This document shows, one piece after another, positions 1 through 8,598 of a DNA stretch of 54,667 bases; within the stretch, counting starts at the first letter, position 1, and each line of letters begins with the position of its first letter. The translations under genes were made by a program, and so were the position numbers. The stretch lies in NCBI GenBank assembly GCA_016779585.1, contig JADHNI010000017.1:1-54667 (forward strand), read 5' to 3'. The notes under the pieces are model-generated. The model did not search any database. It was given only the letters and a program-made list of their open reading frames with translations, and was not told the origin of the DNA. This DNA comes from Pseudomonadales bacterium (GTDB lineage: Bacteria > Pseudomonadota > Gammaproteobacteria > Pseudomonadales > Azotimanducaceae).

Positions 1-8
1 GCTAATGG

Positions 9-14
9 TATGAT
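9..14 (+). promoter_or_regulatory. -10-like hexamer just before the first gene
   Basis: TATGAT lies 8 nt before the ATG at 23, with no Shine-Dalgarno sequence between. This spacing would give a nearly leaderless transcript. The -35 region lies outside the window, so this is a weak call, made mainly because the same arrangement recurs elsewhere in the window. Confidence 0.3.
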
Positions 15-22
15 TCATCTCA

Positions 23-532
23 ATGAATGACCTGACGATCCGACTTGAAAAACGCGAAGACGGCAACGCCATCTGGCAACTGACGAAAGACGCATTCGAT
101 GGTCGACCGTACGCTGGCGGAGACGAGCAGGACGTGATCGACCGCCTCCGTGCGGCGGGCGCACTGGTTGTTTCGCTGGTCGCCATGGAGGGAGACACCC
201 TGGTAGGACAGGCTTCTTTCTCCCCGGCCGTGCTATCCAGCGGCAAGGGCACATGGTTTGCGCTTGGCCCGATTTCGGTCGCGCCAGACCACCAGGGTCG
301 AGGCATCGGGGGGAAACTGATTGAAGCTGGCATCGAAGCCATCGGAAAACTGCGTGCTTCGGGCTGCATCCTCACTGGAGATCCCAGTTATTACAGCCGC
401 CACGGTTTTGCCCCGGCGCCCGAACACTGCCCGGCGAATGAACCGGCGGAATTTTTTATGCTCCGACTGATTACCAACCAGGCTGTTCGCGGCAACTTCA
501 CGTTCCATCAAGCCTTCTACGAAGACGCCTAA
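23..532 (+). CDS. GNAT family N-acetyltransferase (YhbS-like)
   Basis: This 169-residue protein is a single GNAT domain, expected to transfer an acetyl group from acetyl-CoA to an amine; the substrate is unknown. The acetyl-CoA pyrophosphate-binding motif is clear at about residues 86-98 (VAPDHQGRGIGGK, matching the Q/R-x-x-G-x-G/A signature). The C-terminal YYSRHGF motif is typical of YhbS-like members, in which the segment closes the acceptor site. The ATG start has no ribosome-binding site but a -10-like hexamer directly upstream. It is followed within 30 nt by nudC in the same direction. The family call is firm; the biological role is not predictable. Confidence 0.85.
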   Translation: MNDLTIRLEKREDGNAIWQLTKDAFDGRPYAGGDEQDVIDRLRAAGALVVSLVAMEGDTLVGQASFSPAVLSSGKGTWFALGPISVAPDHQGRGIGGKLIEAGIEAIGKLRASGCILTGDPSYYSRHGFAPAPEHCPANEPAEFFMLRLITNQAVRGNFTFHQAFYEDA

Positions 533-559
533 AAACCTTCTGTGATAAAGTCCGCCCCC

Positions 560-1399
560 ATGGACTGGCAATACACAGATATCTCAAGAGACTTCCGGCC
601 GGGCATCGCAACGGAGGGCTCGCCTGACAATAGTTATCACATCGTCGTTTCTGATGGTGAAATTCTGTGTGTGGACGGACAGCATCCCTGGCGACCGTTG
701 ACCCAGGATGAATGGCGCTGGTGTGGACTCGAACCCCTGTCCACACACTATCTCGGTGACCTGGGTGGCACACCCCTGTTTGCAGAGGAAGTTGATCCTG
801 ATGCGGAAGAACCTCCGGGCTACGAGTTTGACTCTCTCTGGTCGTTCCTGACGACGGTGGAACAACCGGTGTTCTATCTTATCGGACGGGCAAAACAACT
901 GGTCGAGTGGCATCGCCACCATCACTACTGCGGTGCCTGCGGGTCAGAAACTTCGACTGCCCCTGTAGATCGTTCGAGAAAATGCGATTCCTGCAACCTC
1001 GCCTTTTATCCGAGACTTTCGCCGTCAATCATTGTGCTGGTAACTCGAGGTGAAGAGGTGCTGCTTGCCCGCAACGCCCATGCACGTGGCAACTTCTACA
1101 GCACCCTGGCCGGATTCGTTGAGCCTGGTGAATCCATTGAAGAAACCGTCCACCGGGAAGTCTTGGAAGAAGTGGGTGTCCGGGTAAAAAACCTTCGCTA
1201 TTACAATAGCCAATCATGGCCGTTTCCCAACTCCCTGATGCTGGGATTTCACGCTGAATATGACAGCGGCGAGATCACCATCCAGGAGGAAGAAATTGCC
1301 GATGCACAGTGGTTCCACTATACGAACATGCCAAACAAGCCCGCGATGATGTCTATATCCGGCTGGCTGATTGACGACTTCGTGAAGCGCATGAGCTGA
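560..1399 (+). CDS. nudC: NADH pyrophosphatase / NAD-capped RNA hydrolase NudC
   Basis: NudC hydrolyses NAD(H) to NMN(H) and AMP and removes NAD caps from RNA 5' ends. The zinc-ribbon cysteines (CGAC at about 123-126 and CDSC at about 141-144) are followed by a complete Nudix box at about 184-206 that fits GX5EX7REUXEEXGU without mismatch. The NudC signature SQ-WPFPNSLM follows, here reading SQSWPFPNSLM. I chose the ATG at 560 (279 residues); an in-frame GTG at 542 would add six residues without family support. A TGATAA hexamer at 543-548 may be a -10 element. modA begins 3 nt after the stop, so nudC may be cotranscribed with the molybdate operon. Confidence 0.93.
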   Translation: MDWQYTDISRDFRPGIATEGSPDNSYHIVVSDGEILCVDGQHPWRPLTQDEWRWCGLEPLSTHYLGDLGGTPLFAEEVDPDAEEPPGYEFDSLWSFLTTVEQPVFYLIGRAKQLVEWHRHHHYCGACGSETSTAPVDRSRKCDSCNLAFYPRLSPSIIVLVTRGEEVLLARNAHARGNFYSTLAGFVEPGESIEETVHREVLEEVGVRVKNLRYYNSQSWPFPNSLMLGFHAEYDSGEITIQEEEIADAQWFHYTNMPNKPAMMSISGWLIDDFVKRMS

Positions 1400-1402
1400 G
1401 TC

Positions 1403-2125
1403 GTGTTACGCGACCCCGTCATCGTGATGGTTATTGCGGCCATCATCCTGTCGCTGACAGTCCCCGGGGTCGCATGTGCCGGGACGCTGCGGCTGGCGGT
1501 AGCCGCCAATTTTAAAGCGACGCTGACTAACCTGGTCAACCACTATCCCGCCGAGGATTCCGAACAGATCGAAATCATTCCCGGTTCAACTGGCGCCCTG
1601 ACCGCGCAGCTCATCCAGGGCGCGCCTTTCCACATTCTGTTTGCAGCAGACCGCGCGCGCCCGGAGGAACTGGAGCGCCGCGCGCTGGTCCGTCACAGGC
1701 AAACCTACGCAATCGGGCAACTAGCATTCTGGGTCCGCGGCAAAAGTGCTGACCTGAAGAGTTATGAGGGATCGATCGCGATTGCAAATCCGAGGCATGC
1801 ACCCTATGGACTGGCAGCAACCGAGGTGCTTGCCAGGCTGAACCCCAATGCCAGGGTGATCTTTGGCAACAACGTCGCCCAGGCCTTTACCTTTGTGCAG
1901 ACCGGCAATGCCCCGGCCGGGCTCGTATCACTGTCGCAGGTAATCGAGCAGAAAATCCCAACAGAAACATACTGGCGCGTTCCGGGCAGGTATCATAGTC
2001 CTATCGAACAACAACTCGTGATCATGAATAACGCACCAGAATCTGCCACTCGTTTTATCAGCTGGCTGAACACCAGCGATGCGAAGCGTCTGATTTCTGA
2101 TGCCGGATACGGATTCGAGCGATGA
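1403..2125 (+). CDS. modA: Molybdate ABC transporter, periplasmic binding protein ModA
   Basis: ModA captures molybdate (or tungstate) in the periplasm and delivers it to ModBC. The 240-residue product has a hydrophobic signal peptide ending near VACAG (about residues 25-30) and then the mature start LRLAVAANFKATL, the ModA pattern in which a serine or threonine after the first strand contacts the oxyanion. Further matches are GSTGALTAQLIQGAPF, the hinge segment containing FAADRARPEELE, and the C-terminal half with QTGNAPAGLVSLSQV. The GTG start at 1403 lies 3 nt after nudC; an ATG at 1427 is an in-frame alternative that still keeps a signal peptide. It overlaps modB by four bases. Confidence 0.93.
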   Translation: MLRDPVIVMVIAAIILSLTVPGVACAGTLRLAVAANFKATLTNLVNHYPAEDSEQIEIIPGSTGALTAQLIQGAPFHILFAADRARPEELERRALVRHRQTYAIGQLAFWVRGKSADLKSYEGSIAIANPRHAPYGLAATEVLARLNPNARVIFGNNVAQAFTFVQTGNAPAGLVSLSQVIEQKIPTETYWRVPGRYHSPIEQQLVIMNNAPESATRFISWLNTSDAKRLISDAGYGFER

Positions 2126-2811
2126 TGACGGACCCGGATATCCTTTCCCTGTGGATCACGCTGAAGCTCGCAACGATCACCACACTTTGCCTGATCACCC
2201 TGGGAACACCTCTTGCCTGGTGGCTTTCACGGTCAAGCAGCTTCCTCCGGCACCTGGTTGAGCCGCTCGTTGCACTTCCGATTGTGCTGCCGCCCACCGT
2301 AGTGGGCTTCTACCTGCTGATTGCGTTCTCACCGGATAGCCTGCCTGGAGCACTCTGGCAATCTGCCACCGGAACAACCCTCGCCTTTTCGTTCCCAGGC
2401 CTGGTAGTGGGATCTATCATCTATTCACTACCCTTTTATGTGCAGCCTCTGCAGATTGCATTTTCTTCCCTGCAGAGAGAACTAATGGAGGCGGCTGCGA
2501 CCCTGGGCGCTGGCCCCTGGGATCGTTTTTTTAACCTGGCAGTCCCTCTCTGCAGGCGTGGGTTTATCATCGCTATTTGCCTCTCCTTCGCACATACCGT
2601 TGGTGAGTTCGGTATTGTCCTGATGATTGGCGGGAACATCCCTGACGAGACCCGGGTGTTGTCTATCGCTTTGTTCGATCATGTCGAAGCTCTGGACTAT
2701 GGCCGGGCCCACCTACTGGCGGGTGGGCTACTGGTATTCTCATTCACCCTGCTGCTTGCACTCTACAGCGTGGACAGGCACTGGCAGCTGCAACGCAGGT
2801 CCCAGGCATGA
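2122..2811 (+). CDS. modB: Molybdate ABC transporter permease ModB
   Basis: ModB is the inner-membrane channel subunit of the molybdate importer. The 229-residue protein is strongly hydrophobic with about five predicted spans. The cytoplasmic EAA loop, which docks on the ATPase, is visible at about residues 122-140 (EAAATLGAGPWDRFFNLAVP). The downstream segment HTVGEFGIVLMIGGNIP is the usual ModB signature. The start overlaps modA (ATGA type) and the end overlaps modC, so the three genes are translationally coupled. Length and motifs are normal for the family. Confidence 0.95.
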   Translation: MMTDPDILSLWITLKLATITTLCLITLGTPLAWWLSRSSSFLRHLVEPLVALPIVLPPTVVGFYLLIAFSPDSLPGALWQSATGTTLAFSFPGLVVGSIIYSLPFYVQPLQIAFSSLQRELMEAAATLGAGPWDRFFNLAVPLCRRGFIIAICLSFAHTVGEFGIVLMIGGNIPDETRVLSIALFDHVEALDYGRAHLLAGGLLVFSFTLLLALYSVDRHWQLQRRSQA

Positions 2812-3881
2812 CTCTGCAACTGCACTGCCAGGTCAGCAGGGGAGACTTTAATCTCGACGTTGAACTGACGTTTCCCGATCGGGAAGTCACCGCACTGTTT
2901 GGTGCATCCGGGTCCGGAAAAACTTCCATCCTCAGGATTATCGCCGGACTGGATCACGAATCGGGCGTAAGCGTTTTCTTTAACGGCGAGACCTGGCAGG
3001 ACTCGCAGATCTTTGTTCCCGCTCACCAGAGGCGAGTGGGGTACGTGTTCCAGCACCTGAACCTTTTCCCGAATATGACCGCAGACCGTAACCTCACCTA
3101 CGCGGAGCAGCGCAGCCATTCATCCACGGGACTCAGCAGGCAGGAAATTATTGATGTTCTGGAAATCAGCAACCTACTCCACAAGTACCCGGAGCAGTTG
3201 TCCGGCGGTGAACAGCAAAGGGTTGCCATTGCGCGCAGCCTCTTATCACACCCGGCACTGCTGCTGATGGATGAACCACTTGGGTCCATTGATCAGTCGG
3301 CGAAGGCCAGAATCCTGCCGTACCTGCAACGTATTCACCAGATGCTTGATATACCCGCTATCTTTGTCAGCCACTCACTCGACGAGGTGCTCTACCTGGC
3401 GGACCGTGTTGTCGAAATCAGCGATGGCAGGGTTCTGCAGGAGGTTGACGTCATCAATTTCGCCACCAGCGAAGGCGCGACCACAGGGGGTGATGCCGCG
3501 GCGATTGTCAGCTGCAGGGTTCGTGATCACGACGACAAGTACCATCTGACCCACCTTGAGCTGGAAGGCCAACCTTTGATCGTCAGCGCACCCGAATTCG
3601 ACATTGATGACCAGGTCCGTGTAAAAATCCCTGCCAGGGATGTCAGCATCACACGGGAGCGCGCGGTATCAAGCAGCATCCTTAACGTGATCGAGTGCCT
3701 CGTTGAGTCCATCACGAGCACCAGCAATGAACCCGGCGCACTTGTGAGACTCAGAGCCGGCAACCAGGTATTGATGGCGCGGGTCACGCGTAAATCAATT
3801 GACGACCTTTCATTGAAAGAAGGCGATCATGTCTTCGCACAGATAAAGGGTGTTGCCCTGATGATTGATCATGAGCGCTGA
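2808..3881 (+). CDS. modC: Molybdate ABC transporter ATPase ModC
   Basis: ModC hydrolyses ATP to drive molybdate import. Walker A (GASGSGKTS) is at about residues 32-40, the ABC signature LSGGEQQRVAIARSL near 130-144, and Walker B LLLMDEPLGSID follows, with an H-loop in FVSHSLDEVLYLADRV. The C-terminal third ends with a TOBE-type molybdate-binding segment (about 285-350: SSSILNVIECLVESI through VFAQIKGVALM), which lets the ATPase sense intracellular molybdate. No modE regulator is present nearby. The end overlaps the start of the kinase gene by 11 nt. Confidence 0.95.
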   Translation: MTLQLHCQVSRGDFNLDVELTFPDREVTALFGASGSGKTSILRIIAGLDHESGVSVFFNGETWQDSQIFVPAHQRRVGYVFQHLNLFPNMTADRNLTYAEQRSHSSTGLSRQEIIDVLEISNLLHKYPEQLSGGEQQRVAIARSLLSHPALLLMDEPLGSIDQSAKARILPYLQRIHQMLDIPAIFVSHSLDEVLYLADRVVEISDGRVLQEVDVINFATSEGATTGGDAAAIVSCRVRDHDDKYHLTHLELEGQPLIVSAPEFDIDDQVRVKIPARDVSITRERAVSSSILNVIECLVESITSTSNEPGALVRLRAGNQVLMARVTRKSIDDLSLKEGDHVFAQIKGVALMIDHER

Positions 3882-4857
3882 CAGCCACCCCTTCTCCAGG
3901 TTGACCCCTGACTTCATCATGGATGCCATCGAAAGCCAGGGTTTTCATTGCGATGCACGAATACTGGAACTCAACAGTTACGAAAACCGTGTCTACCAGG
4001 TTGGTATCGAGGAGGATGATCCGCTGATTGCAAAAATCTACCGACCGAACCGCTGGACACCAGATCAGATACAGGAGGAGCATGACTTCACACTCGAACT
4101 CGCAGAACACGATCTGTCGGTTGTCGCGCCCCTTAAAATCTCCGGCAAAACCCGTTTTCAGTACAACGGTTTTGAAATTGCGCTCTTTCCGCGACGCGGC
4201 GGTCGGGCACCAGCCGTCGATGACCTGGATTGCCTGGAAGTTCTCGGTCGGTTCATAGCCCGCCTGCATAACGTCGGTGCAGGGGATGCTTTCAGGTATC
4301 GCCCATCCATCAGTATCGAGGAATACGGGAAAAACGCCCGTACTTTCCTGCTCGACAATGACTTCATCCCGGACGAACTGCGCGAGGCGTATACATCGGT
4401 TTCCGCCCCCCTGCTGGAACTGATCGAAGACAGGATGAGCATTAGCCAACCGCGTTATCTCCGCGTGCATGCCGACTGCCACATGGGCAACGTGCTTTGG
4501 CGGGATGATCAGCCGCACTTCGTGGACTTCGACGATTCTCGGATGGGGCCGGCTGTCCAGGACCTCTGGATGCTGCTGTCCGGTGACGAGGAAGCAAGGT
4601 CTGTCCAGATGTCACATATCCTGCGTGGTTATCGGGACTTCCGGGATTTCAATTTAAGCGAACTGATGTTGATTGAGCCCCTTCGAACCCTGCGCATGAT
4701 GTATCACGCGGCCTGGCTGGCACGGCGCTGGGATGATCCGGCTTTCCCGCGGGCATTCCCGTTCTTCAATACGCAGAAGTATTGGTCAGATCATATCCTG
4801 GAACTGAGAGAGCAGTGGGCCGCCATCGAGGCACCATCAATCACCGTGTTCGACTGA
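3871..4857 (+). CDS. srkA: Stress-response serine/threonine kinase SrkA (YihE/RdoA family)
   Basis: SrkA/RdoA is a small eukaryotic-like kinase with an aminoglycoside-phosphotransferase fold; in E. coli it protects against Cpx-pathway and MazF-linked death. The 328-residue protein has the N-terminal segment SYENRVYQVGIEEDDPLIAK carrying the nucleotide-binding strands and lysine, a catalytic loop HADCHMGNVLW near residues 200-210 and the metal-binding DFDD near 217-220. I chose the ATG at 3871, which overlaps the modC stop; an upstream TTG adds only two residues. It ends tail-to-tail with the acyltransferase gene on the other strand, overlapping it by 21 nt. In E. coli the neighbour is dsbA; here it follows modC. 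Confidence 0.93.
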   Translation: MSADSHPFSRLTPDFIMDAIESQGFHCDARILELNSYENRVYQVGIEEDDPLIAKIYRPNRWTPDQIQEEHDFTLELAEHDLSVVAPLKISGKTRFQYNGFEIALFPRRGGRAPAVDDLDCLEVLGRFIARLHNVGAGDAFRYRPSISIEEYGKNARTFLLDNDFIPDELREAYTSVSAPLLELIEDRMSISQPRYLRVHADCHMGNVLWRDDQPHFVDFDDSRMGPAVQDLWMLLSGDEEARSVQMSHILRGYRDFRDFNLSELMLIEPLRTLRMMYHAAWLARRWDDPAFPRAFPFFNTQKYWSDHILELREQWAAIEAPSITVFD

Positions 4858-5973
4858 GGCTTCCCCAAGTATCCGCTCACGATTCAGAACTGGATTGGCG
4901 TACATCTGGAGCCAGAAGTTTCGATATTCAGGGGGGCAGTTTTTAAGGCGCTGGGTCAACAACAGAGCATCTTTTTTAGAGACAACTGAATCACCTCCTC
5001 CCTGGATTTTGGCAAGCGCCCAGTAGTTCACCGGGAACAACTCCAGATTTGCCATGATCTGGCGATCGACCTCTGCTGCAACTTCTTCAGGCGTTTCGAA
5101 CTCTCCCGAAAGCTCTTCACCAAACCGAAGGATGACCCTGCCTTTCCTGCCGCTCAGTCCACGCACCAGCGACAGCAGATCTTCACCCGGTGGTTTTTCG
5201 TAGTGTCCCTCCTTCGCAATTCGACCCAACTCTGTCGCTTTCAGGACATCACAAGGATCAAACTCGTAGGAGATGGACAACGGAACAATGTGTAACTCAC
5301 GAATCGCATCAGACAATGGCTTCTTACGATCACCCAGAACAAACATTTTGATGATGGCAGGGTCCGTCACATCCATACCGTCTTTGCTGCGCCCTTCACT
5401 TTGCGCAATCCAGATGGAGTGCCCTGTATCGATAGAGTGTCTGATGTACTGCGAAGATTGCAGCAAAGCTGCATAAGCCTTGCGCGGGCCTTCCACGGAT
5501 CGCTTGATAAAAAATCCCTTGTTCAATCTCATCAGGGAAGTCGCAAAATCCCGCTGCACAAGATTGTCGCCAATGGCGATGCGCACCGTTTCCAGGTTGT
5601 TCAGGTACAGGGCATAGTCGAGCAGCATGGAATCGCCGGCGATGTCGCGATGGTTACTGATAAACAGGTAAGCCTTGCCAGGCTCGAGATTCTCGAACCC
5701 CTCGTATAAAAACTCCGCGGTTCCCTCGCGCACCAGTTTGCGCGCATAGCCAGCAACAATGTTCTGGAAACCGGCTATGTCATTAACACCTTTAACCGAA
5801 CGCCTCAGGTACCAGGCGATACCCGCCCGCACCAGGCCCGGAAAGAATTTGTTGGTTCGGGGTGCCAGCCACCCCGACAGGAAGTCGATAAGCTCAGGAT
5901 CAGCCGCCAGTTTAGCCAGGGCGTCACTCACCTCATGATCGTGGTAAGGCCTGATATCTTCAAAGTCACTCAT
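4837..5973 (-). CDS. Glycerolipid acyltransferase with PlsB-type motifs
   Basis: This 378-residue protein carries acyltransferase motifs of the PlsB/PlsC superfamily, which transfers acyl chains to glycerol-3-phosphate or lysophosphatidate. Motif I is SNHRDIAGDSMLL (His108), motif II GFFIKRS (153-159) closely resembles the PlsB form, and motif III is QSEGRSKDG (191-199). In motif I the histidine and the later aspartate (Asp114) are separated by five residues instead of the canonical four, or Asp110 serves the role (HxD). No membrane span is obvious. It is shorter than PlsB (about 800 residues), so it represents only the catalytic part plus a helical N-terminus. Substrate is unproven. Database labels for relatives usually read 1-acylglycerol-3-phosphate acyltransferase. 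Confidence 0.8.
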   Translation of the reverse strand: MSDFEDIRPYHDHEVSDALAKLAADPELIDFLSGWLAPRTNKFFPGLVRAGIAWYLRRSVKGVNDIAGFQNIVAGYARKLVREGTAEFLYEGFENLEPGKAYLFISNHRDIAGDSMLLDYALYLNNLETVRIAIGDNLVQRDFATSLMRLNKGFFIKRSVEGPRKAYAALLQSSQYIRHSIDTGHSIWIAQSEGRSKDGMDVTDPAIIKMFVLGDRKKPLSDAIRELHIVPLSISYEFDPCDVLKATELGRIAKEGHYEKPPGEDLLSLVRGLSGRKGRVILRFGEELSGEFETPEEVAAEVDRQIMANLELFPVNYWALAKIQGGGDSVVSKKDALLLTQRLKNCPPEYRNFWLQMYANPVLNRERILGEASVEHGD

Positions 5974-6014
5974 ACAGCAGCGAGTTAAAGGACGATGGGC
6001 GCATTATCCAATGT

Positions 6015-6041
6015 TTGACAGCCAAACGCATGAGGTAATAT
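6015..6041 (+). promoter_or_regulatory. Candidate sigma-70 promoter for the second acetyltransferase
   Basis: A perfect -35 TTGACA at 6015-6020 is followed after 15 nt by TAATAT at 6036-6041. The ATG at 6048 lies 6 nt after the -10, so transcription would begin at or next to the start codon. The spacer is shorter than the usual 17 nt. Confidence 0.45.
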
Positions 6042-6047
6042 CAACAG

Positions 6048-6548
6048 ATGACAAACGAACTGATCATTCGGGAAGCAACGTCTGACGACGCTCAGCAACT
6101 CGCAGACATCTACAACCACTACGTCCGGGAAACTCACATCACCTTCGACCTGGAGCCTGTTGACCGTGCCAACCGGGAACAATGGATCACGGCTTACAAC
6201 AGGAATCCGCGACATCGTCTGTTCGTTGGCATCGACGACGGCGACATTATTGGATATGCATCAAGCAGCCAGTTTCGATACAAACCGGCCTATGATCTCT
6301 CGGTAGAAACCACCATCTACCTGGATCATCGTCGCACCGGCAAAGGTCACGGCACAAGGCTGTACCAGCACCTGCTTGATAGTCTCGGGCAGACTGATGT
6401 TCACCGGTACTACGGCATCATCGCGTTACCCAACGATGCAAGCGTCGAATTGCATCGCAGGTTCGGTTTCCAGGACAGGGGAATACTGACGGAAGTTGGT
6501 TACAAGTTTAAGAAGTACTGGGACACGTTATGGATGGAAAAGTCCTAG
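6048..6548 (+). CDS. GNAT acetyltransferase of the phosphinothricin acetyltransferase (Pat/MnaT) family
   Basis: The 166-residue protein matches the Pat/MnaT branch of GNAT enzymes, which acetylate phosphinothricin, methionine sulfone or related amino acids. Family marks are the N-terminal IYNHYVRETHITFDLEP, the acetyl-CoA loop HRRTGKGHGTRLY (near residues 96-108) and the C-terminal LPNDASVELHRRFGF and VGYKFKKYWDT. No Shine-Dalgarno sequence precedes the ATG. It ends tail-to-tail with the TSUP gene, overlapping by 21 nt. Resistance to a particular compound should not be inferred: most chromosomal members act on methionine derivatives. Confidence 0.88.
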   Translation: MTNELIIREATSDDAQQLADIYNHYVRETHITFDLEPVDRANREQWITAYNRNPRHRLFVGIDDGDIIGYASSSQFRYKPAYDLSVETTIYLDHRRTGKGHGTRLYQHLLDSLGQTDVHRYYGIIALPNDASVELHRRFGFQDRGILTEVGYKFKKYWDTLWMEKS

Positions 6549-7301
6549 TGAATCAGCAATAAGGCTTCCGCCCGCAAGAATAAGCACCAGGAACACCATC
6601 ACCCTGATTATCCTGTCGGGAACCAGTTGCATGTAGCGGCTCGCAATCAGCGTAACGACGATGACCAGTGGAATGGCGATTGCACTGGTCGTCACCATTG
6701 CCAGGGTCATCTGCCCGGAAAACAGCACCATAAATGATCGAACCACAGTGGAACCCGCAATAATCGCCAACAGGGAAAACCTGACGGTGTTTATCGACAT
6801 TGGCTGGCGATAGGCAAAGTATGCGATCGGAGGACCGCCAACGCTGTACATACCGGCGAGCACACCTCCGACGGCACCAAAGGCGAAGTATGAACCATTG
6901 CCTGAGCGCGCCTCGAACGGCCTGGGAGATGCCATCAGGCTAGCACCGGCAAGAATCACAACGACTCCTAGCAACAACCTGAGCAGTTCGTAGTAATTTT
7001 CTGAAAGGTAGGTCAGCAGGAACAGTCCCAGCCCCATCGCCGGAACTAAGCCTGCCAGCATCCAGCCAGCAAGCTGCCAATCGACGTGATGGCGACCCTT
7101 GCGCATAGCCACCAGCGCATTAACCAGGGAAATAAAGCTTACAACGGCAGCAGCAAACGCGATGTCCGCGATCGAGAACAAAGCCACCCCCACCATGATG
7201 ATCAGCCCCATGGCAAAACCGGTGAGCGTCTGAACCAGAACACCAACCACAACGACGGCTAGAAACCAAACTATGTTAATCTCGGCCACTGGCCAATCCA
7301 C
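6528..7301 (-). CDS. TSUP family (TauE/SafE) membrane exporter
   Basis: This 257-residue, very hydrophobic protein has about eight predicted membrane spans in two repeats, the pattern of TauE/SafE proteins that move sulfite, sulfoacetate or other organosulfur anions. Recognisable segments are LTGFAMGLIIMVGVALFSIADIAFAAAVVS in the first repeat (quoted here only as its glycine- and alanine-rich character) and FGAVGGVLAGMYSVGGPPIA in the second; the GVGGPP-like sequence is a family hallmark. No neighbouring gene indicates the substrate. It is divergent from the short-chain dehydrogenase gene, with 32 nt between the starts, so the two promoters must overlap. Confidence 0.85.
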   Translation of the reverse strand: MDWPVAEINIVWFLAVVVVGVLVQTLTGFAMGLIIMVGVALFSIADIAFAAAVVSFISLVNALVAMRKGRHHVDWQLAGWMLAGLVPAMGLGLFLLTYLSENYYELLRLLLGVVVILAGASLMASPRPFEARSGNGSYFAFGAVGGVLAGMYSVGGPPIAYFAYRQPMSINTVRFSLLAIIAGSTVVRSFMVLFSGQMTLAMVTTSAIAIPLVIVVTLIASRYMQLVPDRIIRVMVFLVLILAGGSLIADSLGLFHP

Positions 7302-7333
7302 TCCGTGAAAGACCGCGCAGTATAGGTGAAAAC

Positions 7334-8116
7334 GTGAAACTGGACCTCGAAAACAAAACGGTGCTGGTCACCGGCAGCAACCGTGGCACAGGCAACATCA
7401 TCGCAAATATGTTCCTCGACCAGGGAGCTGATGTCTTCTTCCACAGCAATACCGAGGGTGACTCACAAAAGGCAGTTGATGAATCAGGTGCTGGCACCGC
7501 ACTCTGGGGAGACATCACCTGTGATCAAGGTGCAGAGTCTGTCACCACCCAGTTCCGATCGCACGCAGACCACCTGGATATCCTGGTGAACAACTACGGG
7601 GAAGCGCGCCGTGGTAACTGGGACAACACCACAAGCGAAGACTGGATTGAGCTCTACAACATTAACACCCTGTCTATCGTGCGGCTGACCCAGGGGGTAC
7701 TTCCTTTGATGCCCCGTGGCGGTCGAATCATCAACCTTGGTACGATCGGTTCCACCCGCCCGAACCGAATCATGCCGCACTACTATGCTGCCAAGGGTGC
7801 GCTTGCCACGCTCACTGTAAGTCTTGCAAAGGAAACAGGGCCGCTCGGCATTACAACAAACCTTGTGTCACCAGGCCTGATCAGAACACCTGAAGTAGAG
7901 GCCAGCTACCTTGAGAAGGCTAAAAACGAAGGCTGGGGTGAGACATTCGAAGAAGCGGAACAGAAACTCGCGGAAAAGTATTTCCCCAACCCGCTAGGCC
8001 GTTTCGCAACAAGAGAAGAGGTAGCTGGCATCATCCTTTTCCTTGCCAGCCGGGAGGCAGCCTTCATCAACGGGCAGAACATACGCGTTGATGGCGGCGC
8101 GGTGGATATCGTCTGA
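7334..8116 (+). CDS. Short-chain dehydrogenase/reductase
   Basis: This 260-residue protein has the Rossmann motif VTGSNRGTG (about residues 12-20), an NNYG in place of the usual NNAG, the active-site YYAAK and the cofactor loop PGLIRTPEV. The C-terminus GQNIRVDGGAVDIV is typical of classical SDRs. The residue 13 positions before the catalytic tyrosine, normally serine, is threonine (in NLGTIGS); a serine three residues on might substitute. The start is GTG. The stop codon overlaps the ATG of hemJ by one base (TGATG). Substrate cannot be deduced. Confidence 0.85.
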   Translation: MKLDLENKTVLVTGSNRGTGNIIANMFLDQGADVFFHSNTEGDSQKAVDESGAGTALWGDITCDQGAESVTTQFRSHADHLDILVNNYGEARRGNWDNTTSEDWIELYNINTLSIVRLTQGVLPLMPRGGRIINLGTIGSTRPNRIMPHYYAAKGALATLTVSLAKETGPLGITTNLVSPGLIRTPEVEASYLEKAKNEGWGETFEEAEQKLAEKYFPNPLGRFATREEVAGIILFLASREAAFINGQNIRVDGGAVDIV

Positions 8117-8529
8117 TGCTGTGGTTCAAGACATTTCACATCCTCTTTGTTATGGCCTGGATGGCAGGCGTCTTCTACCTGCCACGCATCCTCGTACACT
8201 ATGTTGAAGGGCGAGATGCAGGTGAGGACACCCGTCGACTGGTCACCATGGCGGAGAAACTCTTTCGATTCTCCAATGTCATGGCAGTATTGGCGCTGGG
8301 CCTTGGGCTGGTACTGTGGCTTTACTACCAGATAACCGGCGCCTGGATGCATGCGAAACTTGGACTGGTGCTTGGCCTTATCGCCTACCAGTTCCAGACC
8401 TGGCGATACATCGGGCAGATGAAACATGATGAACCCCTCAGGACCTCTCTCTTCTTCCGGATCTACAATGAAGCTGCACTGATCCTGGTTGTACCCATTC
8501 TGATTCTTGTTGTGCTGAAACCTTTTTAG
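8116..8529 (+). CDS. hemJ: Protoporphyrinogen IX oxidase HemJ
   Basis: HemJ oxidises protoporphyrinogen IX to protoporphyrin IX in bacteria lacking HemG and HemY. The 137-residue membrane protein has four predicted spans and the family signatures: the N-terminal KTFHILFVMAWMAGVFYLPR with its conserved histidine (His8), and WMHAKLGLVLGL with the conserved lysine in span 3. Both are implicated in heme binding and activity in studied members. Its one-base overlap with the SDR gene indicates cotranscription, though no functional link is known. Confidence 0.87.
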   Translation: MLWFKTFHILFVMAWMAGVFYLPRILVHYVEGRDAGEDTRRLVTMAEKLFRFSNVMAVLALGLGLVLWLYYQITGAWMHAKLGLVLGLIAYQFQTWRYIGQMKHDEPLRTSLFFRIYNEAALILVVPILILVVLKPF

Positions 8530-8560
8530 ACTTTTTTCGACGGATGTTTTCTCTACCCGC

Positions 8561-8580
8561 GTATCACTAGTACCTGATAC
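8561..8580. promoter_or_regulatory. Small dyad upstream of the EF-hand gene
   Basis: GTATCA at 8561-8566 and TGATAC at 8575-8580 form an inverted repeat with an 8-nt spacer, 18 nt before the EF-hand ATG. A Shine-Dalgarno sequence (AAGGAG) follows at 8583-8588. The dyad could be an operator for the downstream cassette; I see no convincing ECF -35/-10 pair. Confidence 0.3.
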
Positions 8581-8598
8581 CTGAAAGGAGCTAATAAT

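Noticed and set aside
3784..4518. 244-codon open frame antisense to srkA
   Set aside because: srkA has intact kinase motifs on the plus strand; the antisense frame has no domain and no ribosome-binding site.
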